Assembly (NCBI RefSeq): GCF_003626695.1
Contig: NZ_RBAH01000006.1
Location: 248,001 to 312,000, forward strand
Origin: Paenibacillus ginsengarvi
Lineage (GTDB): Bacteria; Bacillota; Bacilli; Paenibacillales; NBRC-103111
Reading direction: 5' to 3'
DNA: 64,000 bases
Each line of letters begins with the position of its first letter. The stretch's first letter is position 1. Made by a program: the position numbers and the translations under genes. This document shows, in pieces, positions 7,164 through 15,558 of this stretch. The notes beneath the pieces were generated by a model that ran no database searches, was not told the origin of the DNA, and was given only the letters and a program-made list of their open reading frames with translations.

Positions 7164-8054
7164 GTGGAGCTAAGGCAATTGCAATATTTCGTAAAAGTGG
7201 CGCGCAAGCAGCATGTGACGCAAGCGGCGGAGGAGCTTCATGTCGCGCAGTCGGCGGTTAGCCGGCAAATCCATCAGCTCGAGGAGGAACTCGGTCTTCA
7301 GCTGTTCGTGCAGAAGGGGAGAAACTTGCAGCTTACGCCGGTCGGCAAGCTGTTTCTCGGCCGGGTGGAGGAACTGCTGACCGGGCTGGAGAAGGCAGTC
7401 GGCGAAATCAAGGAATTTCTCGATCCGGAGCTTGGCGAAATCTGTCTCGGCTTTCCGCATTCGCTCGGGATCAGTCTTGTACCTTCCGTCGTAGCCGATT
7501 TTCGCAGGGACCATCCGAACGTCAAATTCAGACTGAAAATGGGGACGTTCTCAAGTCTGATTCGCGATGTGATCCGGGGCGATGTGGATATGGCGTTTAT
7601 TTCCCCTTATCCGGAAAATAACGATCAAGTTGTCGGCGAAGTGGTGCTGACGGAGGAACTGTACGCCATACTGCCGAGCAGTCATGTGCTGGCCGACTAT
7701 TCCTCGATCCGGCTCGAACAGCTCAAATACGACTCGTTCGTGCTGTTCAGCGAAAACTACTCGCTTCGCACGATCGTTTGGGAAGCATGCCGCAAGGCGG
7801 GTTTTACGCCGATTATCGGCTTCGAGGGCGAGGAGACGGATACGATCCGCGGGCTCGTTGCCGCCGGCATGGGGGTCAGCTTGCTGCCGGAAATGGCGCT
7901 TACGCAGATCAGCCCGCTCATGCCCGTCAAAGTGAAGGTGACGGAGCCGCATGTGACGCGTACGATCGGGCTCATCCGCAAGTCGGGGCATAAGCTGCCG
8001 ATCGTAGCCGAAATGTTTCAGCAGTTTTTGTTCGACTATTTCCGGCTTCGTTAA
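7164..8054 (+). CDS. gltC: LysR-family regulator, GltC-like
   Basis: A 296-residue LysR regulator. The start is the GTG at 7164, with GGAGGAGAA upstream; this gives the canonical VELRQLQYFVKVARKQHVTQ N-terminus. The winged helix covers residues 1-65 (AAEELHVAQSAVSRQIHQLE), followed by the substrate-binding fold. Stretches such as FVLFSENYSLR and GFEGEETDTIRGLVAAGMGVSLLPE closely resemble the effector domain of Bacillus GltC, activator of glutamate synthase. No gltAB genes lie adjacent here, so the target is uncertain; the ammonium transporter 1.5 kb away suggests a nitrogen context only loosely. Confidence 0.85.
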   Translation: MELRQLQYFVKVARKQHVTQAAEELHVAQSAVSRQIHQLEEELGLQLFVQKGRNLQLTPVGKLFLGRVEELLTGLEKAVGEIKEFLDPELGEICLGFPHSLGISLVPSVVADFRRDHPNVKFRLKMGTFSSLIRDVIRGDVDMAFISPYPENNDQVVGEVVLTEELYAILPSSHVLADYSSIRLEQLKYDSFVLFSENYSLRTIVWEACRKAGFTPIIGFEGEETDTIRGLVAAGMGVSLLPEMALTQISPLMPVKVKVTEPHVTRTIGLIRKSGHKLPIVAEMFQQFLFDYFRLR

Positions 8055-8064
8055 GTTTCCGGAA

Positions 8065-8113
8065 CAAAAAAGAAGCTCCTGTGCGAGAGGCGATTGCCTT
8101 ACGCGCGGGAGCT
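8065..8113. terminator. Hairpin between gltC-like gene and yugP
   Basis: Arms AGCTCC(T)GTGCG and CGCGCGGGAGCT lie between convergent genes. The run of six As at 8065-8070 is the U-tract for the minus-strand gene. The plus-strand side is weaker (CTCTTC). Confidence 0.7.
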
Positions 8114-8139
8114 CTCTTCGTATACGCGAGCAGCCGTTA

Positions 8140-8820
8140 TTATTCGCGGCGGTTTGTGAAAATCATAATGTACTTCAGCAGCTCGAGCAGCGAGATCAGG
8201 GCTGCGGCTACATAAGTCAGAGCGGCCGCATTCAGCACTTTGGCGACGCCGCGTTCTTCCTCGTTGGATATAAAGCCTTCCGACACCATCAGTTCGCGCG
8301 CGCGATTGCTCGCATTAAACTCGACGGGCAGCGTAATGAGCTGGAAAGCGACGGCTGCGGAAAAAAATACGATCCCGAGCAGCAGCAGTCCGGACATTTG
8401 GAAGAAAAATCCGGCCAGCAGCAGCAGCGGCGCAATGCCCGAAGTAATATTGACGAGCGGGAACATGCGGTGCCGTGCGACCAGCATCGGGTAGTTCACC
8501 GAATGCTGAATGGCGTGGCCGACTTCGTGACAAGCAACCGAAACGGCGGAAATCGATCTTTCGTAATAAACGGGCTCGGACAGCCGGACAACGCGGTGAA
8601 TCGGATCGTAGTGGTCCGACAACACGCCAGGCACCGCTTCAATCGGAACATCGTGCAGGCCGTTCCGGTCAAGCATTTTGCGGGCCGCATCATATCCGGT
8701 CATACCACTGCTGTTCGCAACCTGCGCCCAATGGTTGAATGTGCTCTTGACGCGAAATTGTGCCCAGATCGAAACGACGAAGGCGATGATAATGAGGAAA
8801 TCCATTGGGTGAAAAAACAT
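8140..8820 (-). CDS. yugP: YugP-family membrane zinc metallopeptidase
   Basis: A 226-residue neutral zinc metallopeptidase of the YugP family. The HEVGH zinc motif lies at residues 98-102 (VACHEVGHAIQHS). It is preceded by SDHYDPIHRVVRLSEPVY and followed by membrane segments (about 120-165) and the PVEFNASNRARELM segment. An N-terminal helix anchors it. Its substrate is unknown. AAAGGAGGAAGC precedes the ATG. The gene begins 14 bases after the MerR-type regulator, so the two are almost certainly co-transcribed. Confidence 0.9.
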   Translation of the reverse strand: MFFHPMDFLIIIAFVVSIWAQFRVKSTFNHWAQVANSSGMTGYDAARKMLDRNGLHDVPIEAVPGVLSDHYDPIHRVVRLSEPVYYERSISAVSVACHEVGHAIQHSVNYPMLVARHRMFPLVNITSGIAPLLLLAGFFFQMSGLLLLGIVFFSAAVAFQLITLPVEFNASNRARELMVSEGFISNEEERGVAKVLNAAALTYVAAALISLLELLKYIMIFTNRRE

Positions 8821-8834
8821 ATTTGCTTCCTCCT

Positions 8835-9266
8835 TTACATAAATGGCCCCTTGCCCAGCAGAAGAAGAAGCGCATCGATACAGGCGGCGCTCTGGGCCGC
8901 GATCGTATTGAAAGCGTACTTTGCCTGCCGCGGCTTCATTTCGGCCAAAAGCGGGCTCAGCTCCTTTACTTCACGCTCCAGCTGTCGCAGGTGCAGGCCA
9001 AGTGATGTGAGTTTTTCTGTCACAGCCTCATCCTGACTTACTTTATTCCACGCATCCAGGCTGGCTTTGATTTCTTCTAATGAGTATTTTTCCTGCTTCA
9101 TCGTTTCTATACGTTTCAAACGAGCCAAGGTTTCATCTGTGTACAGCCGATAATTCGTTTTTGATCGTTTTTCCGGATAAATGAGACCGAGCTTCGTATA
9201 GTAGTCGATCGTCCGCGAACTAATTTGCGCGAGACGCGCCAGCTCCCCAATCCGATAATGCTTCAT
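8835..9266 (-). CDS. MerR-family transcriptional regulator
   Basis: About 143 residues. The N-terminal winged helix (YRIGELARLAQISSRTIDYY then TKLGLIYPEKRSKTNYRLY) is a clear MerR DNA-binding domain, followed by a coiled-coil dimerisation helix (KRIETMKQEKYSLEEIKASL onward). No metal-binding cysteine pair is seen in the C-terminus, so this is not a classic metal sensor. The start at 9264-9266 aligns with MerR proteins; upstream in-frame sequence is non-homologous. It precedes yugP in the same operon and may sense envelope or membrane stress, which is conjecture. Confidence 0.88.
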   Translation of the reverse strand: MKHYRIGELARLAQISSRTIDYYTKLGLIYPEKRSKTNYRLYTDETLARLKRIETMKQEKYSLEEIKASLDAWNKVSQDEAVTEKLTSLGLHLRQLEREVKELSPLLAEMKPRQAKYAFNTIAAQSAACIDALLLLLGKGPFM

Positions 9267-9338
9267 AACCCCATCCGATTCACCTCTTCTGGCAGACCGT
9301 CTTACAACGTAAAACGGGCCGCATTTTCCTCTAGCCTC

Positions 9339-9368
9339 ATCATAAACCATAGCAAACCGTACAGTCAA
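9339..9368 (-). promoter_or_regulatory. Candidate promoter of the merR-yugP operon
   Basis: On the minus strand TTGACT (9363-9368) is followed after 18 bases by TATGAT (9339-9344). The slightly long spacer would suit a MerR-type activator, which untwists long-spacer promoters. No clear dyad was confirmed inside the spacer. Confidence 0.5.
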
Positions 9369-9488
9369 ACGTCATGCTTTTGGCAGCGGGTGACCAGGAT
9401 CTCGGAAGATCGCGGCAAAGTACTAAAAGATAATAAACCTTACATATCTGAATGAAAACCGAACAATCCTATGAATAACCTGGGCTAA

Positions 9489-9505
9489 TGTATGGATATT
9501 TAACA
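9489..9505. promoter_or_regulatory. Upstream GlnR/TnrA-type box (one mismatch) at amtB
   Basis: TGTATGGATATTTAACA fits the TGTNA-N7-TNACA nitrogen-regulator consensus except for one base. It is centred about 62 bases before the predicted transcription start, an activating position. Confidence 0.55.
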
Positions 9506-9523
9506 TTTATTTTAAAAATATTA

Positions 9524-9552
9524 TTGTCTTTTCATGAGCTCGCGCGTATAAT
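9524..9552 (+). promoter_or_regulatory. Sigma-A promoter of amtB
   Basis: TTGTCT (9524-9529), a 17-base spacer and TATAAT (9547-9552) lie 56 bases before the amtB start codon. Confidence 0.75.
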
Positions 9553-9573
9553 GGCACTAAAGCATTCGTAGTA

Positions 9574-9590
9574 TGTTATTAAAACTAACA
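9574..9590. promoter_or_regulatory. Downstream GlnR/TnrA-type box at amtB
   Basis: TGTTATTAAAACTAACA is an exact TGTNA-N7-TNACA match. It sits at about +15 to +31 relative to the predicted start, where a bound regulator would block elongation. With the upstream box it forms a two-site layout. Confidence 0.75.
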
Positions 9591-9608
9591 CAAAAGGTGG
9601 AATTCGCA

Positions 9609-11006
9609 ATGAAGAAGGTTCTGTTACTGTGCCTGACAATGCTATTCGCTTTTCCGGTGATGGCTTTTGCGGAAGGTGAGCCGTCTGCCGGGCAGCTCCA
9701 TCTCGCTGTAGACTCCGTATGGGTCATGCTGGCGGCGATCCTGGTTATCTTCATGCAAGCCGGCTTCGCTCTGCTGGAAGCGGGTTCGACTCGAATGAAA
9801 AACGCCGGTCACGTCGCCGGCAAAACGATTCTTACGTTCGGCATCGCCGGTCTCGCCTTCTGGGCATTCGGCTTCGGTCTCGCGTTCGGAGACGGGGGCG
9901 GTCTAAACAAGCTGATCGGATTCGGCGGATTTTTCTTTGACGGCACAGAGGAGCAAACGACAACTTATTTCGCTTCGTTATCCGCTTCGCTCGTACCTGG
10001 CGCCATCAAATTTCTGTTCCAGCTCGCTTTCGTAGGTGTAGCGCTTGCCATCGCCTGGGGCGGCTTCGCGGAGCGGGCGAAACTGTCGGTTTACTTCGTC
10101 TTCGGTATTTTGTTTACGGTCGTCATCTACCCGTTCGTGGCGCACTGGATTTGGGGCGGAGGCTGGCTCGCCGAGCACGGCAAGCAGGATTTCGCCGGTT
10201 CGACGGTCGTTCACCTGCAGGGCGCAACTGCTGCGCTGGCGGCAACGCTGCTGCTGAAACCTCGTCTCGGCAAATATAATAAAGACGGCAAGCCGAATCT
10301 GATTCCCGGCCACAACCAGGTGCTTTCCGTTCTCGGCGTTATTATCTTATGGATCGGCTGGTTCGGCTTTAACCCAGGCAGTACGCTTACGGCAGTTAAC
10401 GACGGCTTCTTCGGCTTTATCGCGATGAATACGAATCTGGCGGCTGCGGCCGGCGGCGTGGCGGCTTTGCTCGTATCCTGGCTTTACTTCGGCAAGGCGG
10501 ATATCCCGAGTATGCTGAACGGCGTGCTTGCGGCGCTGGTTGCCATCACGGCTTCGTGCGCCTTTGTCGAAACGTGGGCAGCGGTCGTTATCGGTCTCGT
10601 GGCGGGAACGCTCACCTTTTTCACGGCGCAATGGTTCGAGAAGGCGGGCATCGACGATCCGGTCTACGCCTTTTCGGTTCACGGCATTGCAGGTATTTGG
10701 GGCTCTTTGTCCACCGGCTTTTTCGCCTCGCCGCGTCTTGTTGAAATTGTGGGCGTAGGCCGGGAAGGACTTTTCTATGGCGGCGGATTGCACCAGCTTG
10801 GCATTCAGGCGCTGGGCGTAGCGGTATCGTTCCTCTTCGTGTTCGTGCTTTCCTATGCGATCCTGTGGGTCATGAAGAAAACGATGGGGCTTCGCGTCAC
10901 CGAGGAAGAAGAGATTATGGGGCTGGACATCAGCGAGCACGGCACGTACGGCTATCCGGAGCAAATGAAAAAATCAGGCAGCGGCACCGAAACGCTGGTT
11001 GTGTAA
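9609..11006 (+). CDS. amtB: Ammonium transporter (Amt/NrgA)
   Basis: A 465-residue Amt-family channel with a cleavable signal-like N-terminus (MKKVLLLCLTMLFAFPVMAFAEG) and about eleven membrane helices. Visible are DSVWVMLAAILVIFMQAGFA, GFGLAFGDGGG, GSTVVHLQGATAALAA (first pore histidine region), IGWFGFNPGS and YAFSVHGIAGIWGSLSTG (second pore histidine region). It admits ammonia when nitrogen is scarce. AAGGTGG precedes the ATG. Two GlnR/TnrA-type boxes flank its promoter. In Bacillus the next gene is a PII protein (nrgB/glnK); here a DUF294 nucleotidyltransferase follows instead, seven bases after the stop. Confidence 0.97.
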   Translation: MKKVLLLCLTMLFAFPVMAFAEGEPSAGQLHLAVDSVWVMLAAILVIFMQAGFALLEAGSTRMKNAGHVAGKTILTFGIAGLAFWAFGFGLAFGDGGGLNKLIGFGGFFFDGTEEQTTTYFASLSASLVPGAIKFLFQLAFVGVALAIAWGGFAERAKLSVYFVFGILFTVVIYPFVAHWIWGGGWLAEHGKQDFAGSTVVHLQGATAALAATLLLKPRLGKYNKDGKPNLIPGHNQVLSVLGVIILWIGWFGFNPGSTLTAVNDGFFGFIAMNTNLAAAAGGVAALLVSWLYFGKADIPSMLNGVLAALVAITASCAFVETWAAVVIGLVAGTLTFFTAQWFEKAGIDDPVYAFSVHGIAGIWGSLSTGFFASPRLVEIVGVGREGLFYGGGLHQLGIQALGVAVSFLFVFVLSYAILWVMKKTMGLRVTEEEEIMGLDISEHGTYGYPEQMKKSGSGTETLVV

Positions 11007-11012
11007 GCGATC

Positions 11013-12143
11013 ATGGCGCGTTTGTCGGGGGTGAAACCGGGCGATATGGAGTTTTCTTGGATGGAACGGTTTGACGTATCGATCTATAACGCGGTGAGCA
11101 CCGAACAGCTGCGCGGACTGAGGGACCGGATGTTCTTCGAGCTCCGGCCCTCCTTGTTTGACGACGTAACGGATTGGAACCGGTGCATGAACGAAGCTCA
11201 CGACCGGCTTATTGCCGGGACGATCGCGCTTGCCGAGCAGACGCTTCGTCTGGAAGGGTACGGCACGCCGCCCGTTCCGTATGCGTTCCTCGCAGTTGGC
11301 AGTGCGGGGCGGATGGAGCAGACGCTTTGGAGCGATCAGGATAATGCGATCGTATTCGCCGAGCCGCCGCCGGATCAGCGAGGCGAGGCTGAGACGTATT
11401 TTCGCCAATTGGCGGAACGCGTGTTTGAGTGGCTTCAAGCTGCGGGGTACCCGCCGTGTCCCGGCAACGTGCTGTGCACGAATCCGCAGTGGCGCAAAAC
11501 GAAAGCTGAGTGGGGCGACATGCTTAAGGAATGGATCTCCGATCCGGAGTGGGAGAGCGTACGTTACTTACTGATGATTGCCGATATGCGCTGCTTGTAC
11601 GGTGACCGGCAGCTCGCAGACGAACTTCGCGGCGAGTATAGGAGCCTTACGACGGATAACCCGGCGCTGTTCGAGCATATGCTGCAAAACACGCTTCATC
11701 ACAAAATTACGCTCGGGGTACTTGGCAACATCATTACCGAGCGGTACGGACAAGATGCAGGCTCCTTCGATGTCAAATACGGAGCTTATATTCCGCTAGT
11801 AAACGGAATCCGGCTGCTTGCCCTTGTAAACGGGATAACGGCTTCGTCGACGCTGGAGAGACTGGATGCCCTGGAGTCCAATAACGCTTATCCGGCTGAG
11901 CTTATCGAGCGCTGGCGTGAGGCGTTCGTTATCGCTCTTGAGCTGCGTTCTATGGCACAACACGAAAAAAACGGCGATATTTACTCCTCGCGCGGCATGC
12001 TCGATCCTGAGACGCTTACGAAGACGAACAAACGCCGCTTGAAGCGGTGCTTGCGTGCAGGAAGCGGGCTGCAGCAGGCGGTCGGCAGAACCGTCCAAAA
12101 AATAATCGAAGCCGTGCCAAAGAAACGGGGCGGTTCGGCATGA
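11013..12143 (+). CDS. DUF294-type nucleotidyltransferase (GlnD/GlnE-like fold)
   Basis: About 376 residues from the ATG at 11013; an ATG at 11046 (MEFSWMERF) is a credible alternative, since neither has an ideal binding site. The nucleotidyltransferase motif GSAGRMEQTLWSDQDNAIVF lies near residues 96-115 and carries the GS...R.E.....D.D pattern of the polymerase-beta superfamily, as in PII uridylyltransferase and GlnE. The C-terminal half matches the DUF294 C-terminal helical domain (PLVNGIRLLALVNGI, RWREAFVIALELRS). CBS and cyclic-nucleotide domains common in relatives are absent. Cotranscription with amtB suggests a nitrogen-linked nucleotidylation role, which is inference. Confidence 0.82.
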   Translation: MARLSGVKPGDMEFSWMERFDVSIYNAVSTEQLRGLRDRMFFELRPSLFDDVTDWNRCMNEAHDRLIAGTIALAEQTLRLEGYGTPPVPYAFLAVGSAGRMEQTLWSDQDNAIVFAEPPPDQRGEAETYFRQLAERVFEWLQAAGYPPCPGNVLCTNPQWRKTKAEWGDMLKEWISDPEWESVRYLLMIADMRCLYGDRQLADELRGEYRSLTTDNPALFEHMLQNTLHHKITLGVLGNIITERYGQDAGSFDVKYGAYIPLVNGIRLLALVNGITASSTLERLDALESNNAYPAELIERWREAFVIALELRSMAQHEKNGDIYSSRGMLDPETLTKTNKRRLKRCLRAGSGLQQAVGRTVQKIIEAVPKKRGGSA

Positions 12144-12862
12144 GCAGTATGTCCAAGTTTTGGCGATTGTACAAAATGGGCGGCATTACGCCTGCCGTTA
12201 CGTCGATGTTTAATCCGCAAAGCGCGCAGCAAATGGCCTTTATCCGCTCCGTTATGAAGGAGCAGCGCAAAAACAGCATGTACGATATTCCGCTGCAAAA
12301 GCTGGAAACAGTTGTTTTCGATCTGGAAACGACCGGATTTTCCCCTTATAACGGCGATGAGATCATATCGGTCGGAGCGGTGGCGATGGTCGGCGACGAT
12401 GTGCGGGAATCGGAGATCTACTACAGCCTCGTGAAGCCGGAAAAAACGATACCCGATACCGTCGTTCGGCTAACCGGGATAGGAAACGAGGAAGCTGCTG
12501 GCGCTCCGGAGCTGATCGTAGTGCTGAAGCAGTTTCTGGAGTTCGTCAGCCACCGCGTGCTGGTCGTTCACGGAAGCGGACACGACAAGCATTTTTTGAA
12601 CTCAGCGCTGTGGAAAACATCGAAGGTCAACTTGTCCCATCGTTTCATCGACTGCCTGATTTTGGCTCAAAGGCTTGAGCCGAAGCGGGGCAGCTACGAT
12701 CTGGATACGCTGCTAGGCGATTATGGCATTGAGGTGAACGGCCGCCACCATGCGCTTAGCGACGCGGAGATGACAGCGCAGCTGTGGAGATGTTTGCTTG
12801 GCGAGACGATTAGGCGGGATGTGCGGACGCTTGGAGAATTGTACGACTTTTTAAGCCGCTAA
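12140..12862 (+). CDS. DnaQ-like 3'-5' exonuclease
   Basis: A 240-residue DEDDh exonuclease. Exo I is at VVFDLETTGFSPYNGDEIISVGAV (about residues 57-80), Exo II-like at HGSGHDKHFLN, and Exo III at GRHHALSDAEMTAQL (about 200-214, with the catalytic His and Asp). A non-catalytic N-terminal stretch of about 50 residues (FWRLYKMGGITPAVTSMF) is extra. The ATG overlaps the preceding stop (ATGA), so it is translationally coupled to the DUF294 gene. DUF294 and DnaQ-like genes are neighbours in other bacteria too. It is probably not the replicative proofreader; the substrate could be a nucleotide product of its partner. Confidence 0.85.
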   Translation: MSSMSKFWRLYKMGGITPAVTSMFNPQSAQQMAFIRSVMKEQRKNSMYDIPLQKLETVVFDLETTGFSPYNGDEIISVGAVAMVGDDVRESEIYYSLVKPEKTIPDTVVRLTGIGNEEAAGAPELIVVLKQFLEFVSHRVLVVHGSGHDKHFLNSALWKTSKVNLSHRFIDCLILAQRLEPKRGSYDLDTLLGDYGIEVNGRHHALSDAEMTAQLWRCLLGETIRRDVRTLGELYDFLSR

Positions 12863-13296
12863 AAAAGCTTATAGGGGCAAGGGACGATTCGATTCGTCGC
12901 AGAATTCAGCCAGTAGGCCCGAACATTTGGGGAGTCCGGAGAGTACGGCGGGGCATAGGAAATGATCCAATAGCTCATCCGATCCCACGCAGTTCCGGTA
13001 ATATCGTCTTCGGATGGATACGCCTCCGTTTGCGGATGCGAATGAAACAGGCCGAGTACGCTCAGACTGTCCCGTTCGGCGGCATACAAGGCGGCGATCC
13101 ACTCCGCCTCGTCGAACCGGAACGACGCAAGCGGATTAATCGCACGGTTCGCGATCGGTGTCCATGCCGTGATGACGGCGGGATTCGCCGAATGGGTTTG
13201 GCTGGAGCCGAGTAACACTCCGCAGCCTTCGCGCGGTAGTTCCCTCCGGCAGTGCCAGGCAATCGCTTGCAGCACGCTTCGTTCGATATGTTGCAC
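12859..13296 (-). CDS. JAMM/MPN-family (M67) metalloprotease
   Basis: A 145-residue Mov34/MPN/PAD-1 fold protein. GLFHSHPQTEAYPSEDD carries the JAMM zinc signature (HxH plus distal S..D), with the upstream catalytic Glu in REGCGVLLG. The GTG at 13294-13296 is chosen because GGAAGGAGC lies just upstream; an ATG at 13329 lacks a site. Bacterial members remove small protein or amino-acid conjugates or process sulfur-carrier proteins. No ThiS/MoaD partner is adjacent, so the substrate is unknown. Its stop overlaps the convergent exonuclease stop by four bases. Confidence 0.85.
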   Translation of the reverse strand: MQHIERSVLQAIAWHCRRELPREGCGVLLGSSQTHSANPAVITAWTPIANRAINPLASFRFDEAEWIAALYAAERDSLSVLGLFHSHPQTEAYPSEDDITGTAWDRMSYWIISYAPPYSPDSPNVRAYWLNSATNRIVPCPYKLF

Positions 13297-13381
13297 CGGA
13301 CAGCGCTCCTTCCGATTTTTCCTTTTCATTATAAGGAGTTAGGGCGGACGGTGCAAAGTATGCTGTAACCTAAAGAGCTTT

Positions 13382-13423
13382 AAAAAATCGCCTGCTCCGT
13401 CAAGCCGGAACAGACGATTTTTT
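13382..13423. terminator. Bidirectional-looking terminator downstream of the MFS gene
   Basis: Arms AAAAAATCG and CGATTTTTT with an internal CTG/CAG and TCCG/CGGA stem lie just after the minus-strand MFS stop. Confidence 0.75.
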
Positions 13424-13438
13424 GTTGTGAAGATGGAT

Positions 13439-14743
13439 TCAGTTCACCTGCTTGTCCGGTTTAATCATAAAAAAGACGAGACCTAACGCCAGCAGCGACA
13501 GAGCGGATACGGATATGAATACGATCCGGTCGGACACCCCCATCATCCAGCCAAACAGGGGAGGGCCGGCGGCTACGCCGAGAAAACGCAAGCTGCTGTA
13601 AAGCGAGGTAATCATGCCGCGTTCTTCCTTCGTGACCGATCCGGTTATCATCGTGTTCAGACAGGGGAGCAGAAGACCGGTGCCGATGCTGCTGACGGTC
13701 AGCAAGCCGATGAACAAATATAAGTTTTTGAAGAAGAAAATCGACGCTCCGAGCGATACGGTCATCAGGATCAAGCCGATATTCATCAGCCAGCGCATCA
13801 AAATGCCGTTTTTCTTAATGACGCTGCCCGTAATGTAGGACGTCGTAACCATGCCGAGAAGCGGGATGGCGAGAACGAGACCTTTTTTCACGCCATCTAT
13901 ATTGTAAGGATCTTTCTCGAGGACGTTGGACAAATAAAACAACACGCCGAACAAAATAAACAGCCCGAGCGATCCGGCGAAAAACGAGGTGATAAGCCAG
14001 CGGCCCTTTTGCTTAAATGTGGATTTGATCCCCTCGATATATTCCTTCAGCTTCTGAGGCTGTTTCTCCCGCTTCGGTTCCTTGATGAGAAAAATCATGG
14101 CGACGAGCGAAAGGGCACAAAATAACGGAAAGGCGAAAAAGGCGGCGTACCACACGATAAGGGCCAGCAGCGAGCCTAGTATCGGGCTTATTACCTTCCC
14201 CGCGCCGTTGGATGCCTCGGTTAGCCCCAGCGCTTTGCTTTCGGTTGCTCCCTTATACATATCGCCGACCAGCGCCATCGCGATCGGAGCCGTTCCCGCC
14301 GCCGCCAGCCCCTGAATGGCGCGCGCCGCGATAATGATGGTGTACGATTTCCAGACAGCTCCAAAGCCGGCCAGTATGCCTGCCGCGCCATAAACGATCA
14401 AGGAAGGAATAATAATCGCCTTGCGTCCGAAGCGATCGGACAAGTAGCCAAGAACCGGAATGAACAGGCCCGCCGCGAACGAAAATAAGGTGATGACGAG
14501 ACTGCTCTGAAATTTGCTGATTCCGAGTATTTCCTGCATATCCGGCAATATTGGAACAAGCATGGAGTTGCCCAGCACAAGAACCATCGGAACGGTAGCG
14601 ATAGCGAGAAATTCCAGCAGGCGCCCCTTCGAGCCGGATTCGTCCGGCTGCTTGTCCTTGGCTTCGGCATTCGTCTCCTGTTCGGTATCGGGAATGTCGC
14701 TTTGAAACGATATCGCAAGCCTGCGCGTTTTGGTTTTTTCCAT
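13439..14743 (-). CDS. MFS transporter, drug/metabolite efflux type
   Basis: A 434-residue major facilitator protein with about twelve membrane helices. The loop 2-3 signature is GYLSDRFGRKAIIIPSL and the helix-5 region reads GLAAAGTAPIAMALVGDMY, resembling DHA1-type exporters. An acidic, soluble N-terminal tail of about 45 residues (DTEQETNAEAKDKQPDESGS) precedes the first helix. AGGGAG lies before the ATG at 14741-14743. The substrate is unknown. It diverges from the TlpA-like gene, with about 200 bases between. Confidence 0.88.
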   Translation of the reverse strand: MEKTKTRRLAISFQSDIPDTEQETNAEAKDKQPDESGSKGRLLEFLAIATVPMVLVLGNSMLVPILPDMQEILGISKFQSSLVITLFSFAAGLFIPVLGYLSDRFGRKAIIIPSLIVYGAAGILAGFGAVWKSYTIIIAARAIQGLAAAGTAPIAMALVGDMYKGATESKALGLTEASNGAGKVISPILGSLLALIVWYAAFFAFPLFCALSLVAMIFLIKEPKREKQPQKLKEYIEGIKSTFKQKGRWLITSFFAGSLGLFILFGVLFYLSNVLEKDPYNIDGVKKGLVLAIPLLGMVTTSYITGSVIKKNGILMRWLMNIGLILMTVSLGASIFFFKNLYLFIGLLTVSSIGTGLLLPCLNTMITGSVTKEERGMITSLYSSLRFLGVAAGPPLFGWMMGVSDRIVFISVSALSLLALGLVFFMIKPDKQVN

Positions 14744-14941
14744 GAGCGTCTCCCTCTTGAAGGCATTTGTACCGTTAATATGACCTCCGCCGAAAGCGGG
14801 CATTCGGTTTCTTTTTGCCAAAATATACGGATTACGACACCTGGGGAATGGAAATCGGCAAGCAAAGACGATAATATAGAGAGTAGGCTGGAATGTGCGG
14901 TCTACGGTTTGCGACAAGAACCTACAAGAAGGGGAACCAAG

Positions 14942-15472
14942 ATGAAGCGTAACGTATTGATTCTAGTTGCCGTTGTGCTGTTGGCCGGTTTTGCCATTTA
15001 TCAAAATATAGCCTCCAAGGATCGTCAAGCGTCCGCGAAGGAAGCTGCGCCAAAACCGAATTATTTGGCCCCGGGGTTCAAGCTGTCTTCGCTGGACGGC
15101 AACGTATACGAAGTCGGAGGCACGCGGGAGAAGCCGCTGCTCGTCAATTTTTGGGCTTCCTGGTGCGGACCTTGCGAGCTGGAAGCGCCGGATTTGAAGC
15201 AGCTATATGATAAATATAAAGATCAGATCGACTTTTACGCGGTAAACATGACCGCCAGCGACCGGATGGACAACATCAAGTCGTTTGTCAAGCATTTTGA
15301 GTTCAAATTTCCCGTGCTGCTCGATAGCGACGGCAAGGTAGGAGAACTATACCGGGTTAACGGGATCCCGATGACGTTTCTGGTCGACAAGAACGGGATT
15401 ATTAAAGAAGGCTTCGGCGTTTTGCATCCGGATGAGCTGGAGAAACGAATCAAACGGCTGATCGAATCGTAA
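14942..15472 (+). CDS. TlpA/ResA-like membrane-anchored thioredoxin
   Basis: A 176-residue extracytoplasmic thiol-disulfide protein. An N-terminal uncleaved anchor (residues 1-20) is followed by a thioredoxin fold with WCGPC at residues 74-78 and the cis-proline loop VNGIPMTFLVDKNG. The insertion and the PVLLDSDGKVGELYRV segment are typical of ResA/TlpA, which reduce haem-binding or other disulfides outside the membrane. AAGGGGAACC precedes the ATG. No cytochrome maturation genes are adjacent, so a ResA role is not established. Confidence 0.88.
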   Translation: MKRNVLILVAVVLLAGFAIYQNIASKDRQASAKEAAPKPNYLAPGFKLSSLDGNVYEVGGTREKPLLVNFWASWCGPCELEAPDLKQLYDKYKDQIDFYAVNMTASDRMDNIKSFVKHFEFKFPVLLDSDGKVGELYRVNGIPMTFLVDKNGIIKEGFGVLHPDELEKRIKRLIES

Positions 15473-15490
15473 ACCAATTGCAAGAACAGA

Positions 15491-15536
15491 AAAAGCTGCT
15501 TGAACGGATTATGTCCGTTTCAGCAGCTTTTATTTG
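15491..15536. terminator. Terminator between the TlpA-like gene and cimA
   Basis: AAAAGCTGCT and AGCAGCTTTT arms, with an inner GAACGGA/TCCGTTT stem, lie between convergent genes. T runs occur on both strands. Confidence 0.85.
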
Positions 15537-15558
15537 TTAACTTGTATGCGGCGAACCC

